Below, in pieces: positions 48,485 to 62,229 of a stretch of DNA of 64,000 nucleotides (positions are counted from its first letter, which is position 1; each line of letters starts with the position of its first letter). Both the position numbers and the translations under genes were made by a program. This DNA comes from Pyrocephalus nanus (taxonomy: Eukaryota; Chordata; Aves; Passeriformes; Tyrannidae). Where the stretch lies: NCBI GenBank assembly GCA_038380795.1, contig CM076266.1:35290145-35354144 (forward strand), read 5' to 3'. The notes below the pieces were generated by a model. That model did not search any database. It worked only from the letters and a program-made list of their open reading frames with translations, and was not told the DNA's origin.

Positions 48485-48814
48485 TAGGTATTATTCTGTG
48501 TGATCATCTTCTGAAAAGAACAAGAAGCTAATAATATTTCATGATTAGAAGTGGTCTTTGAATGGGCTTGTGATGAGGTAAAATGAGTTCACCCATATCT
48601 AATTGTTTTGTATACAGTATTCTCCTAATAGTGAGAAATACCTTGACAGAATCCCCTTAATTAAAACATTCAAGAAACTGAGATCCTGTAGTATCTGGCC
48701 TTATAGATTTACACAGTACTATATCTTAAACAGTGGTTTGGTTGAATTCAGTAGTAAATTGGTGTGATTTATAATTTCTTTAGCCCAAAAGTATTTTACA
48801 TGGTCTTGGTGGTG

Positions 48815-48900
48815 GTTTGTTTGTTTGTTTGTTTTATTTGGTTTGGGGTTTGTTTTTTGTTTTGGTTTTGTTTGTTTGTTTGTTTTTGTTTTGCTTTTTT
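48815..48900. repeat. (GTTT/GTTTT)n low-complexity repeat
   Basis: About 85 bases made almost only of G and T, with several GTTT runs. Simple repeat. Confidence 0.88.
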
Positions 48901-51900
48901 AGTATACTGAAACACCTTCAGAGTTACTTAATTACCCAGAATAATTTTGATACACAATCATTTACTAATGTGTGAGTTACATTCTTGTCCATTTACATGA
49001 ACCCTTCTCCCTTGGTCTATTTTACTGTAAGAAAAACTTGACAAGGTTAGGGTGTTATTCACAGGATGTGCTGTTGTTACACTAATGAACTCTTTGTGAA
49101 TAGTGCAAATATCAAAGAATTGTTTCTCTCTTGAAGGAATCAAAATTATAATTTCTTTCCCTTGCAAGCAGCTGTGGGGTTTGCAGTTCTTTTCATAACA
49201 TGTTTTTTTTTAAAGTGAAGAAATGCAAAAAAACTACTGACAGAAAGTTACTTTCCCATTGAAAGTTACTCTGTGGGCAGAGAGATTTTAATTTAATAAA
49301 GAAAGTCCAGAAGAAAAGGAGATTTTGTAAATAAACAAACCAAACCTAATATTTCATTGTAATATCCAATGGCCCTAACTGTAGGTGATCTAAAATCAAG
49401 CCAGAAACACAAGACTGCCAAATTGTATACGAGCCACTGTTTATAAATGCACAAAGAAAATTAGTACACTGAGAAAGAAATACTACATCTTTGGTGTTAG
49501 CCTTTCTCTGCACTTTTCTGTAGCTGTTCCGGTTGCTCCTGAAAGGTGTGACGGACACAGAGAAATGGGAGAGCACCTGGAATAAGTGGTGCATTTGTTT
49601 GAAGGGCAGCATCTGGGCTAGGTTCAAATGAGTTCGTTGATGGTACTTCTTGGAATGACTTATTCTTGGTGGTGTACTTTGATTAACTCTTCAAAAAAAA
49701 TGGAGTTCAGATGTTTTGAGGCAGGAACTGACAGTCATTCTGCAATAGCGTGGAAGTTTATAGTTTACTCAGCAAAAGCTTGCATGCTGGTGTATTTTAG
49801 AATTTTTGGTCACCTCAGTACTTGAGAACCCATTCTTTTGGATTCTCTCACTTCTCCGGAACAGAAATTAATTGCATAGTTTCAGAGTTTGAATTTCAAT
49901 TATTATTTGTCATATTCATAGAACCACGATTTGAGCAAGGTCCTCATTGTGCAGTTGAGAACAGTTATGAATTCATGACACTCTATCCCTGACCCAGCAA
50001 ACTCACCTTATTTCCTGAGCACTACCAATGTAAACTATGCACTGATAAATTCAAAGAATAGGGTTTTTTTCTTGACAAACTGACACAACTGGTCCAAAGT
50101 CTGCTGATGCCAAGACCCTCACTGACCTCAGTAGACTAGGGATCAAGCTGTAGTTTTAGACATGCCTGAATAAAAGAAATGAAAAACAAGAATGGTCATT
50201 AGTCCTGCAACCTTAACATAGCATATCAAACTTTTATAGAAGCATGGTGTAAAAATCACTTAAAACCATATTTTTACACGTATGTGTTCAGGATCAAATT
50301 TCAGTTACAGTTGCTGAAGAACTGTAATCACTGGAAAAGACACATGGCATAATCTTAGTCTGCAAACAATCAAATTGCTGCCTGCAACAGCATGCACCAG
50401 AGAAGAGCTTTTTACTTTTATGAGGAAGAGAAGTGAGACACTGTTGGTAACAGCTCAGTTCCAGTCTGACCTTACCATGAAGAGGCTGCACCTATACCCT
50501 CATCTCTACCTGTCTCCTATATTACTTGGGTTGGGCATGCATTTGGTGGTGTTAAACTCACATTCCCAAAAGTCTACTCTGTGCATTGAGGAGCTAAGGT
50601 TCATTGCATGTCTTTCCCGTTGTCTTTTGGGCATGTAGGAAGTGAATATTATTCTTTCTATGATATGCCACATGTCCAAATCCCTATGTTGTCAGTTCGT
50701 AGTACATACAGATCATTTAGCGCAATGTACTTCACCTGCTACAGGAGAAGGTGAATCCAGTTGACCCACTTACATCACACTATGCTGGAAATGCCAGACA
50801 GTGTGTCTATATATATCATATGTGTTTACTCTAACAATAGGAACCAGAACAGATCTAGCTGGTTTTGTTGCTATCATGATAATGGTGCTAGCTTGTGAAA
50901 GGTGTTCTGGGAAAACTCTTTGAATAATTTTTACGGTGAATCACAACCACTAGGTTTGGAAAATGATTAGGTGATGTAGATGAACATTTTTCAGCATTGC
51001 AGTGGCCAGTAATACCATTGCAACATTTAATTACCAACATTCGTTTCCACTTACATAAAGAAGGAATAAAACAAAAAGGAGATGATAGTAAAGAAATATT
51101 CATAGTAATTGCTATTTGGTTTTAAATGAAAGGTTTGGTAGTGGTACAACACAGGGGAATTCTTGTTTTTTCAAAAAACAAATTTGTTAGGCTTTCCATT
51201 GATTTAAAGAGGTCGAAAAACTGTAGGCTCAGAAATGCTTGCAGCAAGTTAAACAAATGCCTAAACCTACCCTATTTCTGAGGAGCTACTTAGTTGCTGA
51301 AATTAACTGATAATCCTTTTAAGAGTAAACCTTTTAAAAGTAATGAACTATGTTCATATTTACCTGTTCTTTTCACCAAGAAACACAAAGACAGCACCAT
51401 CTTCCTGTGAATCTCTAGTTGCTGCAAGAAGTTTCAAGTGTCATCAGCCCTTGATAAAATTAAAGTTTCTCCAAGTTTTGTAGCTTCATTTAAAGGCATC
51501 CTGCAGGTTCTTTAAATGCCAACAAGTTTGTAGTTTCTTATACAGGGAATAAATTCTGTCCTGTTTCTTTCTGAAAAGTTCTTTCTGTCCTGTGCTTCCC
51601 ATAAACAGTGGTTGTAAAAGTACTTTACATATGTAATGCATACAATTTTATAAAAGCAACCTACCAGGAAAAAAAAAAGACAGTGTAACAACCATCTGTT
51701 TGTGTCCACTATGTCCAAAAAATCTAATCCATAAGCAGATATTTTCATCTGTGTCAGAGGTGGCTTGTTCTGTGATGCTCATCAATGTTGCTGTATATGT
51801 TGTCGGTTAATCCATTCTTAAGGGTTTTACTGTAAAATTTCTCCTCCAAATGTCTGTGAAGGGCAAACAGTGATTAAATCAGTACCTTTGAGAGGTGGAA

Positions 51901-53676
51901 ACCCTGAGGCCACATCAAAATTAGTCTTGGTGACCAATACCTGACGACTAAGATTAAACTATGCTTTTCTGAGAACCATACTGCAAACCAACACAAGAAT
52001 GAAGACTTTTCTTTCCCCCTCGTTCTTATAGATAAAAGTTATATATATAAAAAATGAGCTAAAGTGTGATGAGCTGGTTACCTTGTGATTTGTTCCCAGT
52101 AATCAGAGAAAAACTTTATCTGACCTTGTGGATGTGTGGGCAGAGTTGTGAAAAAGCACATATCACTTGTGGTAAAAACTGCATCCTCACTGCAAAAAGG
52201 TTAATGAAAATAGAGTCCAGGCTCTAAACTGTTCTAGTTAATCTAGATGGTCATTTTATGAAGAGTAACCCTTGTTTTGGAGTAGAAGAGTTCAGGTGCA
52301 AAAAAATTAGGGAGGGATGCAAGTTGTCATTAAATGATACAGAGGAGCTGGCAGCGAATAAACTTTTTATTTCCTCCTTCCCACTCCCCACTTCGCAGTT
52401 TGCCTCCCCCTGGTCATGCCAACACAACTAGATGTTGGGCTGTGTAATAAACCAGATCTCTGAAATGATCCAAGTAAAAATAACCCTTCTGACTGTCCAC
52501 AACTGAAGTATAATTCTTGCAGAGCTCTTGAAGACCAATTTTGATGCTTTATTTGATTTAAAATAAATAAGAAAAAAATTATTAATTGTTTTATCAGAAA
52601 AACACTATTGTTAAGAATTACAAAGTGGTTCATCATGCTTTTTTCAATTAATAGATTTATTTTTTTTTACAGCCAGAGGGGACTAAATATTATGAAGATG
52701 ATTTTAAGTTCATGGAGAATAAAGTAATGAAATTTTGAGTGAGAAGTAAAAATCGACACCCTAGAGTTAAAACTAGATTGGCAGGATATCTAAAAATGCA
52801 ATATTGAGTATTTTAAAAAGAGTGAGAGCTAACCTTAATAACAAGAAAACACACAAGACCAAGTGTAAATTTTTCAAAGATAAATTTATCCCTCTTACAT
52901 ATTACTGCTGCTTGCTAAAGTTGTCTCTTCGTAGTTTAAATAGATTGATGAAAAAATGATAAATAATAGAAATGAAAAAGTATGCATTTCATACAAGTGA
53001 AGCAGGGAACAAGAGAATAAGCAGACTGACTAATAATCAATGTCCTCTAAATGCCTGGCAGGGATAACTTTTAAAAGCAGTGCTCAGTGTCATGCAAAGG
53101 AGAAGATGGTAAGTAATGGCACAGGTCCTTCAATAACATGGCCGTGGCATTTTGGTTCCTAAATTATTTGCCTAACATGCACTGTATTGTAATTCTGTTA
53201 CTTTCACTAAATGCGTGTTGTGCTATTTATAATAGAACAATTAAAGAATTGTCTCTGACAGGCTAGGCAATCAGATGCTAGCAGAAAAAAATCATCAAAA
53301 GTGCCCTGATAGAAAGTGTAGTCTCAACAGGGGGTTTTGGCTCTTAACCTGAATATTGCAACTTTCTGCTTTCAGTCTGCAAAGTTTCCTGGACTAGAGT
53401 GCAGTTACAAAAAACTTCTTCAAGCAAATTTCATTTTGTTTCCTGCAGCTTAGGGAGCTTCAGCACCATTTTCTCATCTACTTCTCCATTCCAGTTACTT
53501 ACTTAGACAACTTTCTCCCCTCCGCTTGAGTTGAAGCAACCTTTCACCAGCATTGTTCCAACCACCTCTTTCTTTCAGCTTCGTCGCTATAAGATGGCAT
53601 GGTGTAGTATTAACGTCTTTACGTTTTAAAGTCTCTCCTCCCACACTGTGGGTAGCTGGAACTTCTTTGGCTACAG
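48901..53676. other. noncoding DNA, no gene seen
   Basis: AT-rich. A consensus donor at 53107-53113 (ATG|GTAAGTAAT) follows a 43-base stretch with a weak acceptor; this is not sufficient for an exon call. Nothing else was recognised. Confidence 0.5.
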
Positions 53677-53709
53677 AAAAATGGTGGTGGGAAAACCTCC
53701 ACCATTTTT
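53677..53709. other. perfect 11-bp inverted repeat (hairpin)
   Basis: AAAAATGGTGG (53677-53687) pairs exactly with CCACCATTTTT (53699-53709). Inside, after one mismatch, GG pairs with CC, leaving a loop of about 5 bases (GAAAA). This is a 33-base near-palindrome. Function unknown. Confidence 0.88.
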
Positions 53710-56700
53710 TAGAGAGATTTTAGGAGAAGAGTGGAAGATGCTCTATATCTTTTGAGACAGAAAATAAACCCAAGATTTACTGAAACCTTCTAGATTGCAG
53801 GAAATTTTTTAAGCCTGCCGCAGCTTAGAATAAAGGAGGAGCAGAGAAGGGCTTATCTACCATGCAATATAGTAACTAAGATGCTTCACTGTTTCAGATT
53901 ATGACAGTTCAGCTTTTTCTGGAACAGAAATATAACTTTTTAAAATGTTAGTGCTATTTCAAAATCATTTATTGCTGAGCTCTAATAATAAATTTTTCTT
54001 TAGAGCGTCATTTTACTCTGCATATTCATTAGCATCTTGTTCTCAGCCATAACTTCTAAGACCTAATCTAACATGAACAAAACAATATTTAAATCAAAAA
54101 AATTTTGAACTCAGATTAGAGCACTTGTATCTTCTGCAAACTCTTTGCCTTGTTGCCAGGTAGTATATTTCTCCTTCTGACATGAATACGCACATGGTTT
54201 TACTTAGCTATATGTGGCAGATACCTTGGCAGTATTTCTTTCCCACATCCATATTTATCAAAAATCTTTACAAAATGCTAATATAATTTCAAAGGTTGGA
54301 AAGAAAACATCAATTAAAAAGACAGTTTAAGAGGGTCAATTTTCATTAAAGTTTACTAGTGGAGTTTATTTCTTTTAAATGTTGAATTTTGACTCTGGTT
54401 ATTTTAATCTAGGATCCAGGCCTTTTGTGACCACTGTTTGGATAAAGACAAGAGAACAGTGAAAGACTGGGTGAAAAGAAGATTTACAATACAAATTCCC
54501 TCGTTAGTTACATGCACGTAATTATAGCAAAGCGCTGAGTGGGTACCACTTCGACATGAACCTGAAGCATTTTTACTTTGACAGTGCACTGCTATTTTAG
54601 CAACACAGCTCCTACTGTGACTAACAGTTGGTTTTGGACTAAATCATATAAATTAAATAGGAGACAGTGGCTATTGGCTAGTTCAGCTAAACTCTATTTT
54701 CAGAGTAGATTAACCTCCATGAAGCTCTGCATTATTGCACAGCTCCATGTGATGCTGCTGTCTGCAGCACAGTCTTACCCTTAGCTTGGCTACTATGAGT
54801 AGCCAAAGGCGGTGCCGTAGAAAAGCAGAGGATCACTGAAAATGTTTTGTTTAGCTGCAACAAAGATTGCATGTGGGCCAAACACATCAATATGGCAGAT
54901 GACCTGACAGAACAAGTAGTTAAAACAATTTAGTCTTCTTAGGAATGTTGTTCCTGGGATAAAAGCTCAAACCTCAGCTCACTCAAAAGAATATTATTCT
55001 AGAGCATCATTTGTATAGTTAACACCTTGAGAAGCAAAAAAGGGTAGATGAATACTGTTACTTCCACACTTTTATCTGTTTCATTTAGTATTTTTCAAAA
55101 GCCAGTTCAATGCTATCTGAGTCTGTAAATTACTGAAGTGGAAAGCATTTAAGTCTGTTGATTGGGGAAAAAAAAACAAATACCATATTTCTATTGAAGA
55201 AGCCAAATATGAAGGTGGTCCAAGAAATTATATTAATGTAAGCTGTCACCCAGAATCAATCATCAATCACCAGGGAGAGATGAGAAAATAAACAGGAGCA
55301 TAGGAAGAGATTTGATGGAAACATGGTCTAAGTCCAGCAGAGCCCAGTATTGATGGGAGCTCCTGTGTGAGTTTTCCAAACCAAGTTTGTGCTCTTCTCA
55401 AGGGTGACAGGATTACAGCATTAGGATCTGCAGAGACTCTAGTGAGGGAGGAGTGTCTTATCATCTATATAGGCATGCTTTACTTCAGACACTTAGACCA
55501 CTTGCAATTCAAAGTAATTAAAAGTGGGAGCCCAGGATTCAATTACTTTCTTCAGAATTAAGCCTTGAGTTCTTGGAATAATTTGGGGTAGCCAGCCCAA
55601 GGCTGACAGGTGTAACACAGGAACTACAGGAGAGTTGTACCCTTTTGTTGCAGCGGCTGCAGGCCAGGCAGCTGACAGGAGGTATCTCCTGCGTCCAGGC
55701 AACTGATTCGAGAGCCTGATTTCTCCGGATAACCCACAGGAAGATGTAGACACCTGCATCATTTAATTCAGGGCGCTGAAGATGGAGAACATGATTACAG
55801 GCCTTAGAAAGTATTTAGAGACAGGTGGCCTTGCCTGTTCACCCTTGCAAATACACATCCTCTCCTACATGTTAGTGACCTCTCACCCCTGCCACCAAGA
55901 CTAAGACAGGATTGAGTCTACTGTTGTGGACAGGTGCAGTCCATTTCCCTCTGATGACTCCTGTCCTTCCCCAGGAGGGAAACTTTACTGAAGTGAGGCA
56001 ATGGCAAAACTGCCCGATGCTTAAGCCTGCAGCTTTAGGCTGTCTTAATCCAGGCTGATGTATCACTCCTTTTCTGCTGAGCCCCTCTCTTCTCTCTGAC
56101 TGCCTAAGCAATTCACTCAGGGTGGAGGAGAGATTTGTGCAGAGAGGTGGGGAAAATCCCACCCTTGAAAAAATGCTACGATGGTGAAAAGGGGGTATGT
56201 TTTGTACATGGCCTCTGGCAGGCTCAAATGTTCAATTAGAATTAAGTAAAATCAGGGCTTGCAGCATGGGTCTTTATCTTCCAAATGAGTGTCCTAATAT
56301 CCTCTAGGTTACTGGCTTCTCCAGAGTTGCCTTAGAACACTTGTTTCATCCTGATACAAAAAGGGAAATTTCTGAATTTTTGGCAGGATAGTAAAACCAC
56401 CCAGTTACAGTCTCAAGGCATGCACCCTCTCTCCTTGGGAGGTGAGCAATCATGTTCCACACTCTTCCCTCAGGTACTGGCCCAGCTCCATAGGCTGATA
56501 GGGAGGGATAATAGGTCTACGGCCCCACCTCTTTCCTTTGCCTTTTTGACATCCTGCTCCCCAAATCTGAGTGACAACAAAGGCTAGTGCCGTAGTTCTT
56601 GGGCTGCCTAGGACACCCACAAGGCAGCCTGTCTGCATGGATGCCAAGGCTCAGCTGGGAGCAGATCCTCTGCAACACAAACAGCTTTGGGGACTCAAAA

Positions 56701-58539
56701 GCACTTGCTTCCTTTTCCAGCCACTGGCAGCTTCACCCTGCGTTACCTGAATTAGTTCAGGGTCTAAAGCTTCCCTCCTACCCTTCCACTCCACTCCTGC
56801 ATGACAGGAGCCCTATGAGTACTGGCCAAACCTCACCTGTTGGAGGGGTAGGAAGGAGGAGGAAATTAAACAGTCATTGAGAAGGCTCACATAAAGCGGA
56901 AAGATAATGACTGCTCCAGCCAGCGCTGGCAATCGCCGCAAAAACTTCCCCACACGGCACTGCCAATGCAGCTCACTCCTGACTGTGACACACCTGCTTG
57001 CTGAGAGTTGTGCTGCTCCGTGCCAGGGCTGCCCACTGCACCGACTGCCTGCGACTGCTCTGCACTCTGAAACAATGCAAGTGGTAAAAAGGGGAATCAA
57101 ACAACCCCATGCACTCCACTTTTACACACAAAGAGCCAGACTCGGACCCATAGCTCTCAGTTCTAGTGTAGTAACGCACTCTTCGCATCCTTGCCACCTG
57201 TATATGTGCTTGTGTACCAAAGCAGGAAGTCACGCTTTTCTGTAGAATCCTCTACGTGATTTACAGAACATCGCTGAGCTCATTTTAGGAGAATTCAGTG
57301 CTGGAAAATGATTTTCAGTGAATCTTTTATTAATCAACACATGCCAAATCATATCTGCAGGGGGAAAAAAAATATCTAAAAGAAACCCAAACAAAAATAA
57401 TAGAACAATTATTGCTTGAAAATTCTGATTGCCTATAAATTATAACTCTATTCAGCTCTGTGACAATTTATGTTTTCATTTATGAAACCATTCTTGTTAT
57501 TAACTTTCAATCTTGTTTACTGAGGGAAGTAGGAATACACCAAGCAGGCAAATAATTTTAAACCACGTCTTGAAAACACAGGATTATGGCACACGGGACA
57601 CGTTTATTACCACTGTTTTAGAGCACCTGATAAGTTTAAAATGGGGCCCTATTTCAAAAGGCAGGGGTTGGCTAGGACAAGGCAACTTACCATGACCACA
57701 GTTCCTAATGTAAAAGTGTCAATGTGCTTGGTATATTCATAATGTGTTTATTCTCATTACAGTTTTCAATTTGTCAGTGTTTTACTGGCATGCAACCACA
57801 GAGCATAGACAGCTATTGCTGGTTAACCTTGTTATTGCAGACAAGTTACAAGTCCTGACAAGAGTCTGATAACTGTGCCTACTTATTTTAAGCCATACAT
57901 GAGGAAAGGGTAGGAGGTTCAAAGTAAGTTATGCTTTCCTGTGTGAGTCCCCATATGATCACTCAAAGTTACTGTAAATATAAAAGCAGAAGTGCCTGAT
58001 TGCCTTTTTGTCATTATGACACTAGATAAGAAGGTAATCAAAAAACAGAATCAAACAGGAGGCTGAAGTTACAAAAGTGTAAAACTCTGGAGTCTCAATC
58101 CTCTAAAGCAAATGTACGGATTTAGTCACCTGCACAGGTGCTCGCAGGATGGAGGACTCATTCACTTGCAAATAGTCTTTCCTGGAATCTATATCCCAGA
58201 AGAAACAGTGATCAAACAGGTAAAGAGTGGAAATTACTGTTTCTCATGGAAAAAATATGCTTTTCTCCTCCTCCTTTTCCTCTTAACATGCTTACTGCCT
58301 ATTGATCTGTCTCGGCACCTTGTTGTATCCTGATGTAGACTCTGATTGTAAACTTGCTGGGTCAGAATAATCTATTTCCCTATTAATTTAAAGATAACAA
58401 AACAACTTGTCAAAAATCCCCACCATCTAGCCCTGATCCTTGACTGAGATCACATATCACTGCTAGAATGTAAATATGATCTTACTATTTGACCAAATGC
58501 TCCACAGCAGTTAAGTAATAAATATAGAGTTGTGGAGGG
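53710..58539. other. noncoding DNA, GC-richer between 55.3 and 57.3 kb
   Basis: At 55.3-57.3 kb overlapping frames on both strands reach 112 codons, with no recognisable domain. This could be an old repeat or noncoding exons. A frame at 58112-58333 (+) includes a donor CAAACAG|GTAAAG at 58220 but only a weak acceptor. Confidence 0.45.
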
Positions 58540-58564
58540 AAAAAAAAAAAAAGGAAAAAAAAAA
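58540..58564. repeat. interrupted A run
   Basis: A12, GG, then A10. Simple repeat. Confidence 0.85.
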
Positions 58565-58786
58565 GTTTAGGCAATTCATGGATGCAATTTCACAGATCAT
58601 GGCAAATCAGATAACACTCTTACAGCTTCCCAAAGAGAGACACCTAAATAAAATCTTTTAAATATTCAGAAATGTTGGCCATGTGCTGTTCTTTAAAAGT
58701 GAGGATCATGGATGTGCAGGCCTAAAACTAAAGCATTCATTTCCTATTTACATTTTGTCATCTAAATCAGAAAGCCACCAAGTACT

Positions 58787-58788
<2 letters not shown>

Positions 58789-58818
<30 letters not shown>
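58789..58818. repeat. A(30) homopolymer
   Basis: A pure A run, the longest in the window. No retrocopy was recognised upstream. Confidence 0.9.
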
Positions 58819-58821
<3 letters not shown>

Positions 58822-60649
58822 ATCAATCTTTAACAAGCATCTGCCAGTGGCCATTTGCACATCAATTCTGATTGTTGACCTGCTGTGGAGAGAAGTGGTG
58901 CTACCCTGTGTATACCTTTGATTTCAGCAGAACTTCTTTATCATTAAGGTCTATTAGAGTTCATTAGTGTCCTACAACATGAGCAACCAACATATGGGAG
59001 GTAGAGCAGAGAGAGCCAGGATTCTGCTCCCAAAGAGCATCTGATGCTGCTTGGAAATCCTGCTTTTTCAGTCTAGGAAAATGCTGGCTCTGAAAAGGCA
59101 GTATCTTATACATAGGATTCTTCAATGGAGCCCCATTTTATTAGAAAGTTACAAAACTAAATAAAATATCTAAACTCAGAGAGCTGAGGAGCTGCTGTAA
59201 AATGAAGAAAATCCTGCTCTCATTCATCTTTTAATGTTCCCTCAAATTAGATGGAGAGAAGAGATAGTTACTTGCTTCACCCTCACCCTTCTCCACCCTA
59301 TCATTTAACCACAGAAAAGACTGAATTATAACAACAGTAACTTCTGTACTATCAGACATCTACAACTTTTCAGTCTGAAATTTTACTTCAGATGAATAGA
59401 CACTGCAGACTTAACACGCTTCAAAAAGTTAGAACCATTTAATGAACTATGAAAGTGTATGTGACTACACTTCTGAGAACACGCAGTTCTTTCAAATGCG
59501 TTTCCAAGTGAAATAATGCTTCTGAGTTTTATAATAGCACATATATTTTTTTCCTAAAAATTCAGGACTCAACTACCTGCAAAACCAAGAGTGGCATGTA
59601 CAGATATCTCCTTGTTAGCTCTGGACTGGACCATTTTCAAGATAGATAGCTTTAAGTAGAATTATGCTTAAATTATTCCTAAACATTTGAAAGCTGGTTA
59701 TTTTCTTCTTTTAAATCTGTTTTGACCCAAGCTTGGTTTTAAGAAAACAAAGTAAATTAAATGTAAAACTGTCCACTTCTGCATTTGTTGTTTTGCAGTC
59801 CTATGAGTGTTCTGCATTAGGATACTCCAAATGAGAGTAGAAATTTCCTACATCATTTCACAAAACTTCAAGATGGAACACCTATTCCTCTGATAAAATG
59901 TTTGTTTAGAAAAACCTGGTCTTTTAAGTGGAAGCTTCCTGGTGCCAGTTTTGCCACCTTGGTAAATATTTATAAATGAGTCACAAGCCTCTGAACAAAA
60001 ACTTGGAATTGGGAGCCTGACTGAAGCACTGTTACTAGTACACATATTCATGTTTCACTTGCTGACCTTGTATCTGCTACTTTTATGGGAAAATCAAATG
60101 GTTTTCATTATTGCATTCAATTTCTGTCCTATATTTGAAGCCACGTTTAAATTCTACTTCTTGAAGCTTATGCTGATGTGTAAACAGAACGTTTCTTTAT
60201 GAATCATACAGAATTGTCAGCATCATAGGTCTTGGGTAAAGTTCGCACATTTGATAAAGCTAAACCTCAAGGGACTTTTTGTTGGGTCTGAAATGGCACT
60301 TTTAAATCGATTTTGTTTATATCCAGTGCACAAAAGAAGCTTATTTTTGTACTCTGATACACCTCAGTATCAGGAGGTGAAACATCAAGAGTAACAAGGA
60401 ATAAAGGGTGTAACAGGCATTCCACCAAAACAAATATACCTTATTGTACACGAGTTGCCATGCTAGAGTTAATCTCATTTTTAGCTCTGTGGCTGAGAGT
60501 CCATAGGGACTGTGGTGTCTCCACACAGCTATGCTACATAGGCAGCCTCTGTAACTGTCTTTGGGCCAGTAGATTTGCATGGCAACACACTGTTTTGGAA
60601 AAACATCACAGTTAAATTAAGATTGTTTGTTTGTTTTTCTTTTATTAAG
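58819..60649. other. noncoding DNA, no gene seen
   Basis: AT-rich. Frames at 59.85-60.05 and 60.34-60.71 kb (minus) lack support. The last 40 bases form the pyrimidine tract of the candidate acceptor at 60.65 kb. Confidence 0.5.
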
Positions 60650-60757
60650 TGCCAAGCAGAACTTAAGAACTGCACGAACCGTGTGAGGTCCATCACCAAG
60701 GGATTCCTGGCCACCTATTTCAGACCAGTCATTCACCGCTTTGAAAATGGAGGCTAA
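60650..60757 (+). CDS. candidate terminal coding exon, gene unknown
   Basis: A long T-rich tract (GTTTGTTTGTTTTTCTTTTATTAAG) ends at 60649. It is followed by 35 codons and a TAA at 60755-60757. The peptide begins CQAELKNCTNRVRSITKG, ends RPVIHRFENGG, and has an N-glycosylation motif (NCT) and two cysteines. Third positions are clearly richer in G/C than the flanking DNA, as expected of real codons in an AT-rich region. The frame also stays open upstream to an ATG at 60575, but that part reads across the pyrimidine tract and looks intronic. It would be the 3' end of a rightward, possibly secreted or membrane protein. No family is recognised. The earlier exons would lie to the left, perhaps from the CpG island at 44 kb (inference). 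Confidence 0.37.
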   Translation, partial: CQAELKNCTNRVRSITKGFLATYFRPVIHRFENGG

Positions 60758-62229
60758 CTTTTTTTAACCAGTTTCAACTTGGAATCAAAACAGAAAAAAA
60801 ATGTCTATATAGTCTCTGTTGCAATCCTCATCTTGATCTTCATGAGGCCAAGATCATTCTATATACACCAACCCCCATGATGCAACTAGAGAGTCAGGGA
60901 TATCAGGCTGATCACCTTGCACTTCTCCGCAAAAAAACTCTTGGGGACATGAATCCCAAAAGTTGCAATTGCAAAATAAGTGTCCTACAGAAATGCAGGG
61001 AATGTTCTGGAAGGAAAGGATCTTTCCTTTCAGTCATGCAAGGGAAACACAGCAAGTGTTCTCTTACAGGTCTGTGTACTACCTGGACCTTTCAGGTGTC
61101 GGAATATACTTCCCTGAACTGTAGCAGAACAAAAAGAAACAAGCTTTAAAACAAAGAAAAGCATTTATTCACTTTTTTTTCCCTGAGGCTGTAGATTTGG
61201 AAGATGTGACAGAGAAACCCCAGCACTGAGGGGAAACAAGACAAGGGAATTCATGACTAAATATATGACATTCTTTCTATTAGAGTCACAGTGGCTGATG
61301 AACCAGGGGTAAGCTGCTCATAAGGTGAGGTATATAGGACACGACGGAGAAGGGTTTGAGTGGACAGTAATACAAGTGTTACAGAGTAAAAAGTTGAGTT
61401 ATATTCCCATCAGTGTGCAACCTGCTGACATGGTTTTAAACAGCACGACTCTTACTTAAAATGTGTTAAAACGAAGCATTAGCCTGAGTTGTAGCACAGC
61501 TCATTTTTCTAATGCTAATGATCAGGACTGCAGGAAGAAAAACTACACAGACCATAAACTAAGTGCAAACCAATATGGGAATACCTCCACGTTTGTGGAC
61601 AGACTGCCCTATTTATTGTGAAGGCATTAACTGGGACATCTTCTCATGGTGTTTGAATGGGTAACAAGATTATCCTTAGCAATATTACAATTGAGAAAGT
61701 GTGCAAGAACAAGCTGATTATCAGAAACAGCAAAAATATTTTATTTTCCTGCCTGAAAATAGTTGAAAGCAATAGAAACAAGTATCCAGTGCCAAAAAAA
61801 TTCGAATATTATCACTCCAGCATGGGATTCATGAGCCAGCTCTCATATTTGAGTCCAAACATTACTGACAATTCTTTAAAAAAAGTTCAGTAATATGTTT
61901 TTAAAAAATTCAAATGTTTCTGCAATTACTTTTTTCATCCAGATCTCAAAGAAGAAGTATCAGAACGTGAAGAGAAAGGTCTGGCAGTCCTGCTGAGCAA
62001 GATGAAAACACAACAGGAGCTAGAAGACTCACAAAAACAAACAACCCCTCCTAACTGGTTTTTTTGGTGGGTCTTTTTTTTTTTCCTACATTTCTCCAAA
62101 CAAGAAATTAGGAAAAGTGTTTTTACATTTAGGAAATTATCCCTACATTATTTGATATGTTCTTCTCAATACTGATTATTAGATTATTACTTGCATATAC
62201 TTGCTGAGAGTGTCCTCTCAAACTGACTG
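60758..62229. other. noncoding DNA, possibly 3' UTR near its left end
   Basis: If the exon at 60.65 kb is real, the sequence just after it would be its 3' UTR. No clear AATAAA with a GT-rich element was identified nearby. Frames at 60877-61149 and 61657-61893 show only AT-driven composition. Confidence 0.4.
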
